64,000 bases of DNA from Oxalobacteraceae bacterium (GCA_947454475.1 CANGLD010000001.1:21915-85914), one strand, 5' to 3'. Shown: positions 25,195 to 34,814, numbered from the stretch's first letter. Notes: generated from the letters alone by a model not told the origin. Program-made: numbers and translations.

Positions 25195-26110
25195 GCGCTA
25201 AATAATGTGGCGCCACTGCCTCTAGCGGTGTGGCCTGCCAATCTGGCGGCAACTGACTACGAGAACCGGCCACATTATCTACTTTCATAGAATCGACATT
25301 ATCACGACTCATGAGTGGACCACCCGGCACATACTCCAGCATCCACGCCTGACATTTCGCTAAGAAATTCGGCAAGCCTATCAATGGCCGCATATGCCCA
25401 CTATAAGACCCCGCTAGTTTAATTAACTCACGCAAGGTATAGACCTGCGAACCAACTAGATCATAGGTTTTTCCATACGTCTGCTGATTATCTATTGCAG
25501 CAACAAATGCATGGGCTACGTCTCGGACATAGACTGGCTGAAATTTCGCCTCTGTTCCACCCAAGGCTAAGACAGGCATCAATTTTTGTAACTTGGCAAA
25601 TAGATTGAGAAATTTATCTTCTTCACCAAACACCACTGATGGACGCATGATGGTGACATCTAAAAACGGTGCTTCCAACATAATTTTTTCAGCAGCCGCT
25701 TTGGAACGCAAATACATGGAAGGCGCATTTAAACCCACGCCAAGTGCACTCATATGTAAGCAACGTCTTACGTTTTGTGTACGACAAGCACGTACTAATT
25801 TGCGTGTTAGCTCAACATGTGCACGCTCAAAATCACGGCCCCATTTACTACCCGCTCGACTTTGCTGTGAATGCAATACACCAACTAAATTAATCACTGC
25901 ATCAGCGCGTTGTACTAAGGACGATAACGTCGCATCATCCATGATGTCTGCTTCTACAATTTGCACAGTCGGCAATACCAATAAATGACGCGCTCTGTTG
26001 TAACGTCGTGTAGGTACGATGACTTTATAACCTGCTGCTGCTAATTGTGCTGCAATATGGGTACCGATAAAACCGCTACCACCTAAGAGCAGAATAGATT
26101 CATGTCGCAT
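25187..26110 (-). CDS. NDUFA9-like NAD(P)-binding protein (atypical SDR)
   Basis: Atypical SDR of the complex I NDUFA9 subunit family. The dinucleotide motif LLGGSGFIGTHIAAQL is at the N-terminus, followed by RADAVINLVGVLHSQ, the conserved CLHMSALGVGLNAPSMYLRSKAAAE and IMRPSVVFGEEDKFLNLFAKL. Bacterial members are not known to be complex I subunits; roles in quinone or lipid metabolism have been suggested. I prefer the ATG at 26110 over the GTG at 26116. It overlaps cca by 8 bp and follows the lytic transglycosylase gene on the same strand, so slt-epimerase-cca form a probable operon. Confidence 0.88.
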   Translation of the reverse strand: MRHESILLLGGSGFIGTHIAAQLAAAGYKVIVPTRRYNRARHLLVLPTVQIVEADIMDDATLSSLVQRADAVINLVGVLHSQQSRAGSKWGRDFERAHVELTRKLVRACRTQNVRRCLHMSALGVGLNAPSMYLRSKAAAEKIMLEAPFLDVTIMRPSVVFGEEDKFLNLFAKLQKLMPVLALGGTEAKFQPVYVRDVAHAFVAAIDNQQTYGKTYDLVGSQVYTLRELIKLAGSYSGHMRPLIGLPNFLAKCQAWMLEYVPGGPLMSRDNVDSMKVDNVAGSRSQLPPDWQATPLEAVAPHYLARD

Positions 26111-26134
26111 AGTCACTCTGCAAAATTTATAACA

Positions 26135-28096
26135 TTAAGGAAGATCGCCTAATTCAGGCAAATTCGCATCACCTGGCATAACGTAGCCTAGTCTTGCTTT
26201 AAGTGATTGCGGTTTATTTTCAAACAAAGCTGCATACCACGTCGCATTCGCTAATACGCTTTTAACGTAATTACGCGTTTCTGAAAAAGGTATGGTTTCA
26301 GCAAATATGGCACCTTCTATCGGTTTTTCTAAAGTTGCACGCCACATTCTTGGTCGTCCTGGACCAGCATTGTAAGCTGCTGTTGCTAGTGTCTGTGAAC
26401 CGCCTAAATTATTTAACACCATATTGAGATATTGCGTACCCAAGGTAATGTTAGTGCGTGTGTCATTTAAATTATTTAATGTAAAACCAACCATACCAAT
26501 TTTACGTGCCACATACTTTGCAGTCGATGGCATGATTTGCATTAAACCTGAGGCACCCACATTCGAACGAGCTGATTTAACAAAACGCGATTCTTGACGT
26601 ATCAATCCGTAGACCCACGCTTTATCTAAACCCATAGGTTGCGTTGCGGTGTGCATGATGTCATCGTGAGGAGCCGGATAACGATGCGTAAAATCTAATT
26701 CCACTCTAGCGCGATCTGCTGTTGTCACCATTCTGTCTAATACATCACTTTGACGCGCGAATTCTGCTGCTGCTAACAGCTGACGTTCATTCATCCGACG
26801 CAATTGCCAATTCCATTCGCGATTGCCTTCAAATCGCAAACCCAAATCAAAAAAACGAAATGCATGTTGAAAGCCTGGATTGTTAGAGGCTTCTGCTAAT
26901 TCTTCCGACTTAGGCGCAACAGGCTTATCGGACACCATGGCTTTTTGACCCAGTTCTTCATTCGCTAACAAGCCATAAAAATTTGAGAGCGATGCGATGG
27001 ATTGAAAATGTTTTTGCGCCTCTTCATTGCGACCCTGTGCTTTATCTGCTCGTCCATGCCAATACACCCAAGATGCATCTTTTTGTAATTCAGGTGGCAT
27101 ACTACTAATGGCCTTACTCACCATGCTCCAGTCACCTGCACGTAATGCAGCACGTGCACGCCATTGATAGCCATCTTGAGATAATTGCACACCCCATGTT
27201 CTACTCCAATAACTAGCCGCATCACGCGACAGTTGTAATGAAGCTTGTAATGCGATTTGTGCCCACGCTAGTGATTGCTCTTCTGCGCTTAATCTATTTA
27301 AAACTTTATTCAAAGCCTTAACAGATTTTGCAGGCTCATGTCGCGCTACGCGTCCTAAAGCGATAATAAATAATTCATGCGAGGTACGCGGCGCAACAAT
27401 GCCGCGATCAATGACTGATCCAGGTTTATCAATAGCTAAGGCTAATTGTTTTTCTGTCGCATCGGTCACGCTTGCAAGTCGGCGTGCCAAACTGATTTGG
27501 CTATATTCAGCTGCTAAACGAATCTGATGCCAGACATCATCCGTATTAAAATATTTTTCTTTGTAGAGATTTACAATTAATTCTGCACAGGCGACACCAT
27601 ATTGATTCGGTTGCAACAGCAATTCTCTAGCTTGCTTGGCTACATTCTCACGTTTATTCACACGCGAAAGTAAGGCATAGCATTTAACTTGCGTATCGTC
27701 ATTTAGAGTAAATAAGGGATATTGCTCATCAAAGGTGCGCCATATATGAGCATGACCTAATAGTAGTAACCAGTCATTACGCAAACGATCTGCAATAGCC
27801 GTACCTGCATATTTATCCATAAAGGCGCGTATTTCACCTTCTGGTGCTGAAATTAATCTAGGATACAGACGATAGTATTCAACGTAAGATGGAATAGGGT
27901 AGTTAGCAAGGCGATCCGCTATTCTTCCTGCTAGCGCAATGTCACCTCGCAATGAAGCATCACGCAGCATTAAAAAATCTGCATCGGCAGGTGTTAGCGT
28001 GAGTTCATTGCGCGCTGCGTTTGCTGGAGCACAAATGAAGGCGACACCGCTCAGTATTTCAAGCACGACGACAAGCAGACAAACAATTTTCTTCAT
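26135..28096 (-). CDS. slt: soluble lytic murein transglycosylase
   Basis: Periplasmic enzyme that cleaves the MurNAc-GlcNAc bond of peptidoglycan to leave 1,6-anhydro ends. A signal peptide (KKIVCLLVVVLEILSGVAFICAPANA) precedes a long alpha-superhelical U-domain of TPR-like helices. The C-terminal catalytic SLT domain carries the Glu in LIRQESRFVKSARSNVGASGLMQIMPSTAK and the later AAYNAGPGRPRMWR. The track begins at 28150; the ATG at 28096 is correct because signal-peptide sequence starts there and AGGGA lies just upstream. Divergent from the formyl-THF cyclo-ligase gene. Confidence 0.93.
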   Translation of the reverse strand: MKKIVCLLVVVLEILSGVAFICAPANAARNELTLTPADADFLMLRDASLRGDIALAGRIADRLANYPIPSYVEYYRLYPRLISAPEGEIRAFMDKYAGTAIADRLRNDWLLLLGHAHIWRTFDEQYPLFTLNDDTQVKCYALLSRVNKRENVAKQARELLLQPNQYGVACAELIVNLYKEKYFNTDDVWHQIRLAAEYSQISLARRLASVTDATEKQLALAIDKPGSVIDRGIVAPRTSHELFIIALGRVARHEPAKSVKALNKVLNRLSAEEQSLAWAQIALQASLQLSRDAASYWSRTWGVQLSQDGYQWRARAALRAGDWSMVSKAISSMPPELQKDASWVYWHGRADKAQGRNEEAQKHFQSIASLSNFYGLLANEELGQKAMVSDKPVAPKSEELAEASNNPGFQHAFRFFDLGLRFEGNREWNWQLRRMNERQLLAAAEFARQSDVLDRMVTTADRARVELDFTHRYPAPHDDIMHTATQPMGLDKAWVYGLIRQESRFVKSARSNVGASGLMQIMPSTAKYVARKIGMVGFTLNNLNDTRTNITLGTQYLNMVLNNLGGSQTLATAAYNAGPGRPRMWRATLEKPIEGAIFAETIPFSETRNYVKSVLANATWYAALFENKPQSLKARLGYVMPGDANLPELGDLP

Positions 28097-28146
28097 AATC
28101 CCTGTTTCAAATTTCCGAATATCAATAGTGTGTTTAGAATAGCATG

Positions 28147-28169
28147 TCATACCTAATGAATCGGTATGA
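28147..28169. promoter_or_regulatory. inverted repeat in the divergent slt / cyclo-ligase region
   Basis: Arms TCATACC (28147-28153) and GGTATGA (28163-28169) with a nine-base spacer lie in the 91-bp gap between the two divergent genes. It could be an operator or a short hairpin near the start of the cyclo-ligase transcript. No known consensus is matched. Confidence 0.3.
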
Positions 28170-28187
28170 AATAACCATTATTAAGCT

Positions 28188-28742
28188 ATGCAAGCTAACC
28201 ACGACAAATCTGCATTACGACACTCACTGATTGCGGCACGCAAGGCTTTATCAGCTGAAAACAAAATGCAGTCAGATCAACGCATCATGGCGGGGATACT
28301 CGCCTTTCTGAACTCACACCCAGTGAGTGTATTGGGCGTTTATTTACCGTTATCAGGTGAGCCCGACCTCATGCCTCTGGTTGAAACGCTGCATAAGCGT
28401 GATATTCGTATCGCACTACCCGTGGTGTTAGAAAAAAATCAGGCATTGCACTACGCAACTTGGCAGCCCGGTGACACACTTGTTAAAGATGCAAGCGGCA
28501 CCATGGCACCCGCTAACCGCGATGCATTTATTTCACCTGAATTAATTCTTGTTCCGTGTGTAGGCTTTACAGAAACACGTTATCGCTTAGGCTATGGCGG
28601 TGGTTATTTTGATCGAACCCTAGCTCAACCAATCAAACCACTTGCAGTGGGTATCGCCTATGCTTTTACTTGCGTAGCATTTGCTGCATCGGCTCATGAC
28701 ATCGCACTAGACTGGATACTCACGGAAGAAAAATTAATTTGA
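28188..28742 (+). CDS. 5-formyltetrahydrofolate cyclo-ligase
   Basis: Converts 5-formyl-THF to 5,10-methenyl-THF with ATP. Family signatures are the N-terminal basic helix RHSLIAARKALS, YLPLSGEPDLMPLVETL, the substrate/ATP motif LVPCVGFTETRYRLGYGGGYFDRTLA and a C-terminal DIALDWILTEEKLI. Length 184 is normal. It converges with metF and their 3' ends overlap by 9 bp. Both genes handle one-carbon folates. In many Proteobacteria this gene follows 6S RNA, but the 91-bp upstream gap here is too short for it. Confidence 0.94.
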   Translation: MQANHDKSALRHSLIAARKALSAENKMQSDQRIMAGILAFLNSHPVSVLGVYLPLSGEPDLMPLVETLHKRDIRIALPVVLEKNQALHYATWQPGDTLVKDASGTMAPANRDAFISPELILVPCVGFTETRYRLGYGGGYFDRTLAQPIKPLAVGIAYAFTCVAFAASAHDIALDWILTEEKLI

Positions 28743-29588
28743 GTTAGCAAGACCCAAGCGCTGCAATATTGCCATGGTTGGCGCAGCTTGATTCAAGGTA
28801 TAGAAATGCAGCCCAGGTGCACCACCTTTGAGTAATTGTTCACATAGCGCTGTCACGACATCTAAACCAAAGGCGCGTATAGATTCTGTATCGTCACCAA
28901 AGCTAGCTAGTTTTAATTTAACCCAACGCGGTATCTCTGCTCCACACATTTCAGAAAAGCGCATGAGTTGTGTGTAATTGGTGATAGGCATAATGCCGGC
29001 TACGATAGGCACATCCACACCCAGCTTGCGTGCTTCATCAACAAAACGGAAATACGCATCGGTATTATAAAAATATTGCGTGATTGCAGAATTTGCACCC
29101 GCCTGTATTTTGCGTACGAAATTTTTTATATCTTCTTGCGGCGATTTTGCTTGTGGATGCATTTCAGGATAGGCCGCCGCTTCTATATGAAACCAATCGC
29201 CGGTTTCTGCGCGTATAAATTCTATCAACTCATTTGCATAACTAAACTGGCCAGATGAAAAACCACCTGCGCCATAACCGCTAGGCAAATCACCACGTAA
29301 GGCAACTAATTGTTTAATGCCATGTGATTTATATTCTGTGATTAAGTCACGCAACTCTTCGCGAGTGCGTCCGATACAAGATAAATGCGGCGCAGCTTGT
29401 AAACCTTCAGCGCGTATTTCTAAAACGGTGTCACGTGTACCGGATTGCGTAGAACCACCAGCACCGAAAGTAACGGAGAAATAAGCCGGATGTAAAGCAG
29501 CAAGCTTAGATCTAACGACACGTAATTTATCTGCACCTTCAGCTGTTTTAGGTGGGAAGAATTCAATACTAAATAATTGTTCGCGCAT
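28734..29588 (-). CDS. metF: 5,10-methylenetetrahydrofolate reductase
   Basis: Flavoenzyme reducing methylene-THF to 5-methyl-THF for methionine regeneration. The TIM-barrel signature begins FSIEFFPPKTAEGADKL, followed by FSVTFGAGGSTQSGTRDTV, HLSCIGRTREEL, QLVALRGDLPSGYG and the C-terminal GLHFYTLNQA. The 284-residue length matches bacterial MetF. It follows the small membrane protein gene with no gap and belongs to the ahcY operon behind the SAH riboswitch, so its expression should rise with SAH. Confidence 0.97.
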   Translation of the reverse strand: MREQLFSIEFFPPKTAEGADKLRVVRSKLAALHPAYFSVTFGAGGSTQSGTRDTVLEIRAEGLQAAPHLSCIGRTREELRDLITEYKSHGIKQLVALRGDLPSGYGAGGFSSGQFSYANELIEFIRAETGDWFHIEAAAYPEMHPQAKSPQEDIKNFVRKIQAGANSAITQYFYNTDAYFRFVDEARKLGVDVPIVAGIMPITNYTQLMRFSEMCGAEIPRWVKLKLASFGDDTESIRAFGLDVVTALCEQLLKGGAPGLHFYTLNQAAPTMAILQRLGLANSN

Positions 29589-29930
29589 TTATTTTCTTAT
29601 GAAAATCGCTGACAGCAGCCATGAAATCACACTGTAAAGCAGTGCACCCATTACAGCCGAGGAAAACCCTGCCACCTGAAATCCTTGCACTAGATCAGAG
29701 GCTGCCCAAAACATCAGGCCATTAATCACGAGTATAAATAAACCCAGTGTGAGAACTGTGACAGGAAAGGTAAAAAAAATCAGTATGGGTCGAATCAGCG
29801 TATTGATTAATCCCAGCACTAGCGCAGCAACGAATGCTGTCGCAAAGCTATCGATTTGCACTGTCTCTAAGATTAAGGGCAAAACGAATAAAGCGATGGT
29901 GTTAATCAGCCAGATCAGTAGCAAGCGCAT
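29589..29930 (-). CDS. small four-helix membrane protein, phage-holin superfamily IV (PF04020)
   Basis: Short inner-membrane protein with four hydrophobic helices: LLIWLINTIALFVLPLIL, FATAFVAALVLGLINTLI, ILIFFTFPVTVLTLGLFILVINGLMFW and a final GALLYSVISWLLSAIF. The motif NTLIRPILIFFTFPVTVLTLGLF is characteristic of PF04020, named after a mycobacteriophage holin but mostly chromosomal and of unknown function. The track's longer start adds an unrelated leader; the ATG at 29930 begins at the first helix. It sits between ahcY and metF, a conserved betaproteobacterial arrangement. It is not evidence of a prophage. Confidence 0.88.
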   Translation of the reverse strand: MRLLLIWLINTIALFVLPLILETVQIDSFATAFVAALVLGLINTLIRPILIFFTFPVTVLTLGLFILVINGLMFWAASDLVQGFQVAGFSSAVMGALLYSVISWLLSAIFIRK

Positions 29931-30010
29931 CTTCGATCCGAAAAGTAAAAAATGAAAATGGATTCCGGCGCAAACCGGAATCCATTCAAAGCACAAACAC
30001 GAAGAACAAA

Positions 30011-31435
30011 TTAATAACGATATTGCTCAGGTTTGTATGGACCGTCTTGCTTCACACCGATGTACGCTGCTTGCTCTTCAGTCAGTTCAGTTAATTGTGC
30101 ATTCAGTTTTTGTAACTGCAAACGCGCAACCTTCTCATCCAAATGCTTAGGCAAGGTATACACACCGATAGGATAATCCTTAGTGCGGGTATATAACTCG
30201 ATTTGAGCAATGGTTTGATTCGCAAATGATGAGCTCATGACATAGGAAGGATGGCCGGTACCGCAACCGAGATTAACCAAACGACCTTCTGCTAACAAGA
30301 TGAGACGCTTACCATCTGGGAACACGATGTGATCCACTTGTGGCTTAATGTTTTCCCATGTGTATTGCTTGAGTGCGGCAACTTCGATTTCATTGTCGAA
30401 GTGACCGATGTTACAAACAATCGCTTGGTCTTTCATTTTTTTCATGTGTTCATGGGTGATCACATGATAGTTACCGGTTGCAGTGACAAAGATATCTGCA
30501 TGTTCTGCAGCGTAATCCATAGTCACAATACGATAACCTTCCATTGCAGCTTGCAATGCACAGATAGGATCAATCTCTGTCACCCATACTTGCGCAGACA
30601 AAGCACGCAATGCTTGTGCTGAACCTTTGCCCACATCGCCATAGCCAGCAACAACAGCTACTTTACCTGCGATCATGACGTCAGTTGCACGTTTGATGCC
30701 ATCAACTAAGGATTCACGGCAGCCATACAAGTTATCGAACTTGGATTTGGTGACGGAGTCATTCACGTTAATTGCTGGGAAGGCCAATTTACCTTCTTTG
30801 TGCATTTGATATAAACGATGCACACCCGTCGTGGTTTCTTCTGTTACGCCTTTGACGTGCGCTAAACGAGTTGAATACCAAGTTGGATCGGTTTTCAGTT
30901 TTGCTTTGATAGAGTTGAAGAGGCAAACTGCTTCTTCAGAATCTGGATTGTTCAAGACGCTTAAGTCTTTTTCTGCACGTGTACCTAAGTGCAGCAACAT
31001 GGTGGCATCGCCGCCATCATCCAAAATCATGTTGGTGTAGCCGCCATCAGCCCATTCAAAAATACGATGGGTGTATTCCCAATATTCGTCTAAGTTTTCA
31101 CCTTTGACTGCAAACACAGGTGTACCTGCTGCTGCAATTGCAGCTGCTGCATGGTCTTGAGTTGAATAGATATTGCAGGATGCCCAACGCACTTCTGCAC
31201 CCAGTGCTTCCAGAGTTTGGATTAACACTGCGGTCTGTATCGTCATATGCAACGATCCAGTAATGCGTGCGCCTTTTAAAGGTTGCGCTTTTGCGAACTC
31301 TTCACGAATTGCCATCAGACCTGGCATTTCGGTTTCGGCGATGCGGATTTCTTTATTGCCCCAGTCAGCTAAGCTGATGTCAGCAATGATGTAGTCAGTG
31401 AATGAAGAATTAACGGTTTTTAATACGGCGCTCAT
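30011..31435 (-). CDS. ahcY: S-adenosyl-L-homocysteine hydrolase
   Basis: Hydrolyses SAH to adenosine and homocysteine, relieving product inhibition of methyltransferases. Motifs: [31 protein letters not shown], the NAD-binding [32 protein letters not shown], and the C-terminal [10 protein letters not shown] with the Lys/Tyr that contacts NAD. The track start at 31522 lies inside the riboswitch. The true start is the ATG at 31435 (MSAVLKTVN), preceded by AAGGAGGGCGTG. Upstream is an SAH riboswitch; downstream are the small membrane protein and metF. Confidence 0.98.
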   Translation of the reverse strand: MSAVLKTVNSSFTDYIIADISLADWGNKEIRIAETEMPGLMAIREEFAKAQPLKGARITGSLHMTIQTAVLIQTLEALGAEVRWASCNIYSTQDHAAAAIAAAGTPVFAVKGENLDEYWEYTHRIFEWADGGYTNMILDDGGDATMLLHLGTRAEKDLSVLNNPDSEEAVCLFNSIKAKLKTDPTWYSTRLAHVKGVTEETTTGVHRLYQMHKEGKLAFPAINVNDSVTKSKFDNLYGCRESLVDGIKRATDVMIAGKVAVVAGYGDVGKGSAQALRALSAQVWVTEIDPICALQAAMEGYRIVTMDYAAEHADIFVTATGNYHVITHEHMKKMKDQAIVCNIGHFDNEIEVAALKQYTWENIKPQVDHIVFPDGKRLILLAEGRLVNLGCGTGHPSYVMSSSFANQTIAQIELYTRTKDYPIGVYTLPKHLDEKVARLQLQKLNAQLTELTEEQAAYIGVKQDGPYKPEQYRY

Positions 31436-31464
31436 CACGCCCTCCTTTTCTGTGAAAGAAAGTA

Positions 31465-31535
31465 ACGTGAGCGCAGTTGCAAAATGACCAGCCAAGCCTG
31501 GCAGAGTGAAACTCTGTCGCAACGCTCCTTGGCAG
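31465..31535 (-). ncRNA. S-adenosylhomocysteine (SAH) riboswitch
   Basis: Read on the minus strand, the leader of ahcY contains CCAAGGAGCGTTGCGAC, a short GC hairpin (CAGAGTTTCACTCTG), GCCAGGCTTGG and the distal TTGCAACTGCGCTCACG. These match the order and sequence of the conserved SAH riboswitch core as I recall it: GAGGAGCGYUGC paired with GGCGCUCACG-like sequence, and CC(A/G)AGG with CCAGGCU(C/U)GG. CCAAG pairs with CTTGG and GAGCG with CGCTC. Ligand binding normally raises expression, so rising SAH would induce ahcY and metF. Confidence 0.92.
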
Positions 31536-31637
31536 GGCTGTATTTTAATCTAATTTAGAACTTTTCTGCTTGACAGCTTGTTAAAGTGCTCACCAATTTG
31601 AATAAGTTTTCAAAAAATTAATATCTTTAATAAAAAA

Positions 31638-31674
31638 GGACTAGCCGCAAGATTCTGCAAGCTAGTCCTTTTTA
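31638..31674 (-). terminator. terminator after metK
   Basis: Perfect 8-bp stem GGACTAGC (31638-31645) and GCTAGTCC (31661-31668), with A-run and T-run on the two sides, so it can act in both directions. On the minus strand it ends metK transcription about 20 bp after its stop, separating metK from the riboswitch-controlled ahcY unit. Confidence 0.9.
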
Positions 31675-31688
31675 TAGAGCGAGTGCTA

Positions 31689-32852
31689 TTAAATACCAGC
31701 CGCTGCTTTCAATGCTGCTGCCTTGTCCGTACGCTCCCATGTGAACTCTGGCTCTTCACGACCAAAGTGACCATAGGCTGCTGTTTTTTGATAAATAGGA
31801 CGTAGCAAATCCAGCATTTGCACAATGCCTTTAGGACGCAAATCAAAATGCTCACTCACTAAGGCTGCAATTTTTTCATCGCTGATTTTGCCGGTACCGA
31901 AAGTGGTCACCATCACCGAGGTAGGCTTAGCAATACCAATCGCATAAGAAATCTGAATCTGGCAACGTGAAGCCAGTCCAGCTGCAACAATGTTCTTGGC
32001 TACATAGCGACCTGCATAGGCTGCAGAGCGGTCTACCTTGGTAGGATCCTTGCCTGAGAATGCACCACCACCATGGGGTGCTGCCCCGCCGTAGGTATCG
32101 ACAATAATTTTACGACCGGTCAGGCCGCAATCACCTTGTGGACCACCGATCACAAATCGACCTGTAGGATTGACTAAATAACGGGTGTCTTTCAACCATT
32201 CTTTAGGCACGACTGGTTTGATGATGGATTCAATCGCTGCTTCTTCGATCTGCTTATGCTGCATTTCTGGCGCGTGCTGAGTAGACAGAACAATCGTGTC
32301 AATCGCTACTGGTTTGCCATCGACATACTTAAGCGTGACTTGTGATTTTGCATCTGGACGTAACCAAGATAAGCGGCCATCTTTACGCATTTGCGCCTGA
32401 CGCTCAACGATACGATGTGAGTAGTAAATAGCAGCAGGCATGAGCTCTGGCGTTTCATCGCAAGCATAGCCAAACATCAGACCCTGATCGCCAGCACCCT
32501 GATCGAGATCTAAGCCTTTGCCTTCGTCCACACCCTGCGCAATATCTGGTGACTGCTTGTCGTAGCACACCATGACTGCACAACCTTTGTAATCAATACC
32601 GTAATCGGTATTGTCATAGCCTATGCGCTTAATTGTGTCACGTGCCACTTTGATGTAATCGACATTCGCGTTGGTCGTGATTTCACCCGCTAATACGACT
32701 AAACCCGTGTTACAGAGAGTTTCAGCGGCAACGCGTGAACGTGGATCCTGTTCGAGAATCGCGTCGAGAATCGCGTCGGAAATTTGATCGGCTACTTTGT
32801 CCGGATGACCTTCAGATACGGACTCAGAGGTAAAGAAATATTCAGTTGACAT
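31689..32852 (-). CDS. metK: S-adenosylmethionine synthetase
   Basis: Makes SAM from ATP and methionine. The signatures are [27 protein letters not shown], the ATP motif [12 protein letters not shown] and the P-loop-like [23 protein letters not shown]. The 387-residue length is typical. The start has a strong ribosome site (AAGGAGCTTGC). Together with ahcY and metF nearby it makes up most of the activated methyl cycle; a methionine synthase is not in the window. Divergent from the first acyltransferase gene. Confidence 0.98.
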   Translation of the reverse strand: MSTEYFFTSESVSEGHPDKVADQISDAILDAILEQDPRSRVAAETLCNTGLVVLAGEITTNANVDYIKVARDTIKRIGYDNTDYGIDYKGCAVMVCYDKQSPDIAQGVDEGKGLDLDQGAGDQGLMFGYACDETPELMPAAIYYSHRIVERQAQMRKDGRLSWLRPDAKSQVTLKYVDGKPVAIDTIVLSTQHAPEMQHKQIEEAAIESIIKPVVPKEWLKDTRYLVNPTGRFVIGGPQGDCGLTGRKIIVDTYGGAAPHGGGAFSGKDPTKVDRSAAYAGRYVAKNIVAAGLASRCQIQISYAIGIAKPTSVMVTTFGTGKISDEKIAALVSEHFDLRPKGIVQMLDLLRPIYQKTAAYGHFGREEPEFTWERTDKAAALKAAAGI

Positions 32853-33025
32853 GCAAGCTCCTTGTTAATGATTGACATAGTGTCGCGGTCAACCTAATGA
32901 GCCTGCGACGCTTTAGCGAAATTTATAGACCGCCTCGCAAGTTGTCTGTTAACTCGGCGGGTAACACTTCGTGGTATTTTACGCTTCTTGCTTCAATTCA
33001 GCAAAACCTCCTTACGACTTTTCGG

Positions 33026-33883
33026 ATGCTGCTGCGTTTTTTCCAGTTCCTTTCCATTTTTCCCTTGTCCTTCCTGCATGCTGCAGGCGTCTTGGCTGGA
33101 TGGTTTGTCTATCTTTTATCACCCGGACATCGCCGTCGCATGCGCGAGAATCTGACGCGCGCAGGCTATCTCGACTATCTACATGAAGCAGTGGCCGAAG
33201 CAGGCAAAAATATTTTTGAATTGCCTTTTATCTGGTGTGCGCCTGCGCAAAGAGTTTTAAAAACCGCTGTCATTCATGATTGGGAAATAGCGCAAAGTGC
33301 ATTAAATGCCGGCAAAGGAGTGATTTTTCTCACCCCGCATTTAGGTTGTTTTGAAATCATTGCGCAAGCCATCGCAAGTCGCGTTCCCTTAACAGCGTTG
33401 TATCGTCCACCAAAAAAGAATGCGCTCAAGCCTCTCATGGAGACTGCTCGCGAACGTGAACAACTCCATCTCGCACCGGCCAATCTTGCAGGTGTGCGCG
33501 TTTTATTAAAAACGCTACGTAAAGGTGGTGCTATCGGTTTATTACCTGATCAAGTACCGCAAGCAGGTGAGGGCGTGTGGGCAAAATTTTTTGGTAAATC
33601 TGCTTACACCATGACATTGCCAGGCAAATTAGCCAGTATGAGTGGTGCACAGCTCGTACTCTCCTATGCAAAGCGTTTACCACGTGGGGCAGGTTATGCC
33701 GTGCACTTTGAATTATTTGATGCACCGCTTCCTGAGCATGCATTAGATCAAGCCACACTCATTAACAGCGCGATGGAAAAACTGATCGCACGTTGTCCCG
33801 CTCAATATTTTTGGGGTTATAACCGCTATAAAGGCTCACCTGACAATGATGAAGCGCAGTTGCTTGAGAAAGTCGCATCGTGA
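33026..33883 (+). CDS. lipid A biosynthesis (LpxL/LpxM-type) lauroyl acyltransferase
   Basis: Inner-membrane acyltransferase adding a secondary acyl chain to Kdo-lipid A. One N-terminal membrane anchor (LLRFFQFLSIFPLSFLHAAGVLAGWFVYLL) is followed by the H-x4-E catalytic motif in FLTPHLGCFEII, YRPPKKNALKPL, and GLLPDQVPQAGEGVWAKFFG. The track starts at 32897; the ATG at 33026 gives the normal 285-residue length and starts at the anchor helix. The next gene is a paralogue overlapping by 4 bp, suggesting the two add different secondary chains. Confidence 0.9.
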   Translation: MLLRFFQFLSIFPLSFLHAAGVLAGWFVYLLSPGHRRRMRENLTRAGYLDYLHEAVAEAGKNIFELPFIWCAPAQRVLKTAVIHDWEIAQSALNAGKGVIFLTPHLGCFEIIAQAIASRVPLTALYRPPKKNALKPLMETAREREQLHLAPANLAGVRVLLKTLRKGGAIGLLPDQVPQAGEGVWAKFFGKSAYTMTLPGKLASMSGAQLVLSYAKRLPRGAGYAVHFELFDAPLPEHALDQATLINSAMEKLIARCPAQYFWGYNRYKGSPDNDEAQLLEKVAS

Positions 33884-34758
33884 GATTACTGTTAGCGCTA
33901 ATGTGGTTGTTGCACTGGCTACCTTTACCTCTACTAGGACGTATTGGTAAAGGCATAGGCAGCTTATTATTTGTGTTCATGCGTAAGCGTAGACACATCA
34001 CACTCACGAATTTGCAACTTTGTTTACCTAACCTGACACAAGCTGAAAGACTGCATCTCGCGCGCAGCCATTTTCAATATTTCGCTCGTAGCGTATTAGA
34101 GCGCAGCATCTTATGGTGGGCCACACCTGCGCGACTATCTCGCTTAATTCAAGTCGTCTCTCCAGTACCGATTCAACAAATGATGAATCGCCCCACGATT
34201 TTTCTTTGCCCCCATTTTGTTTGCCTCGAAGTTGCGGGTGTCGCCATCACGATGCAAGCACCTGCCTGCTCTATTTATACAAAACAGCGCAATAAAATTT
34301 TTGATGCGGCTTTACGTAAAGGACGTTTGCGCTTCACACCGGATGAAAATAATTTACTGTCACGCGAAGCTGGGGTTAAACCTATTATTCGCGCTATGAA
34401 AAGTGGTCGAGCTTTTTTGATGTTGCCTGATATGGACTTTGGTGTGCGCGACTCTATATTCACATCTTTTTTTGGTGTTTCAGCTGCGACCTTAACTTCT
34501 CCGGCACGCTTAACGACTGCAACCGATGGGCAAATCATTCCTGTTGTCACTCGGTTTTTACCTTCTTATCAAGGGTGGCAAGTTATTTTTTATCCGCCAT
34601 GGGAAAACTATCCTGGCACTGATCTCAATGCAGCTACTCGCCGGATGAACGCCTTTATAGAAGAACGTGTACTAGAATCACCTGCAGAATATTTTTGGTC
34701 GCACAAGAGATTTAAAACGCGACCTGAAGGCGAAAAAAATGTTTATGCAATAGATTAA
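33880..34758 (+). CDS. second LpxL/LpxM-type lipid A acyltransferase
   Basis: Paralogue of the preceding gene. N-terminal anchor LLLALMWLLHWLPLPLLGRIG, H-x4-E motif in LCPHFVCLEVAGVA, IYTKQRNKIFDAAL, and FLMLPDMDFGVRDSIFTSFFGV (the DQ of its neighbour is DMD here). The GTG start overlaps the upstream TGA (GTGA), so the pair is translationally coupled. 292 residues is normal. Which acyl position or chain it uses cannot be told from sequence. Confidence 0.9.
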   Translation: MRLLLALMWLLHWLPLPLLGRIGKGIGSLLFVFMRKRRHITLTNLQLCLPNLTQAERLHLARSHFQYFARSVLERSILWWATPARLSRLIQVVSPVPIQQMMNRPTIFLCPHFVCLEVAGVAITMQAPACSIYTKQRNKIFDAALRKGRLRFTPDENNLLSREAGVKPIIRAMKSGRAFLMLPDMDFGVRDSIFTSFFGVSAATLTSPARLTTATDGQIIPVVTRFLPSYQGWQVIFYPPWENYPGTDLNAATRRMNAFIEERVLESPAEYFWSHKRFKTRPEGEKNVYAID

Positions 34759-34814
34759 CGTAGCTTACCCTCACACAGCTCTCCTACAAACTGCTTGCGA
34801 CTTATAATTAACTC

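Noticed and set aside
28097-28187. 6S RNA upstream of the formyl-THF cyclo-ligase
   Set aside because: 6S RNA often precedes this gene but is about 180 nt; only 91 bp separate it from the divergent slt start, and no 6S-like fold was seen.
29589-29930. Prophage signal from a holin-like protein
   Set aside because: The family name is misleading; the gene sits between ahcY and metF with no phage genes around it.
31436-31522. N-terminal extension of AhcY in the ORF track
   Set aside because: It translates the SAH riboswitch; a strong Shine-Dalgarno precedes the ATG at 31435 instead.
32853-33025. SAM riboswitch in the metK leader
   Set aside because: No arrangement matching a SAM-I or SAM-II core could be found; only ordinary promoter-like sequence is seen.
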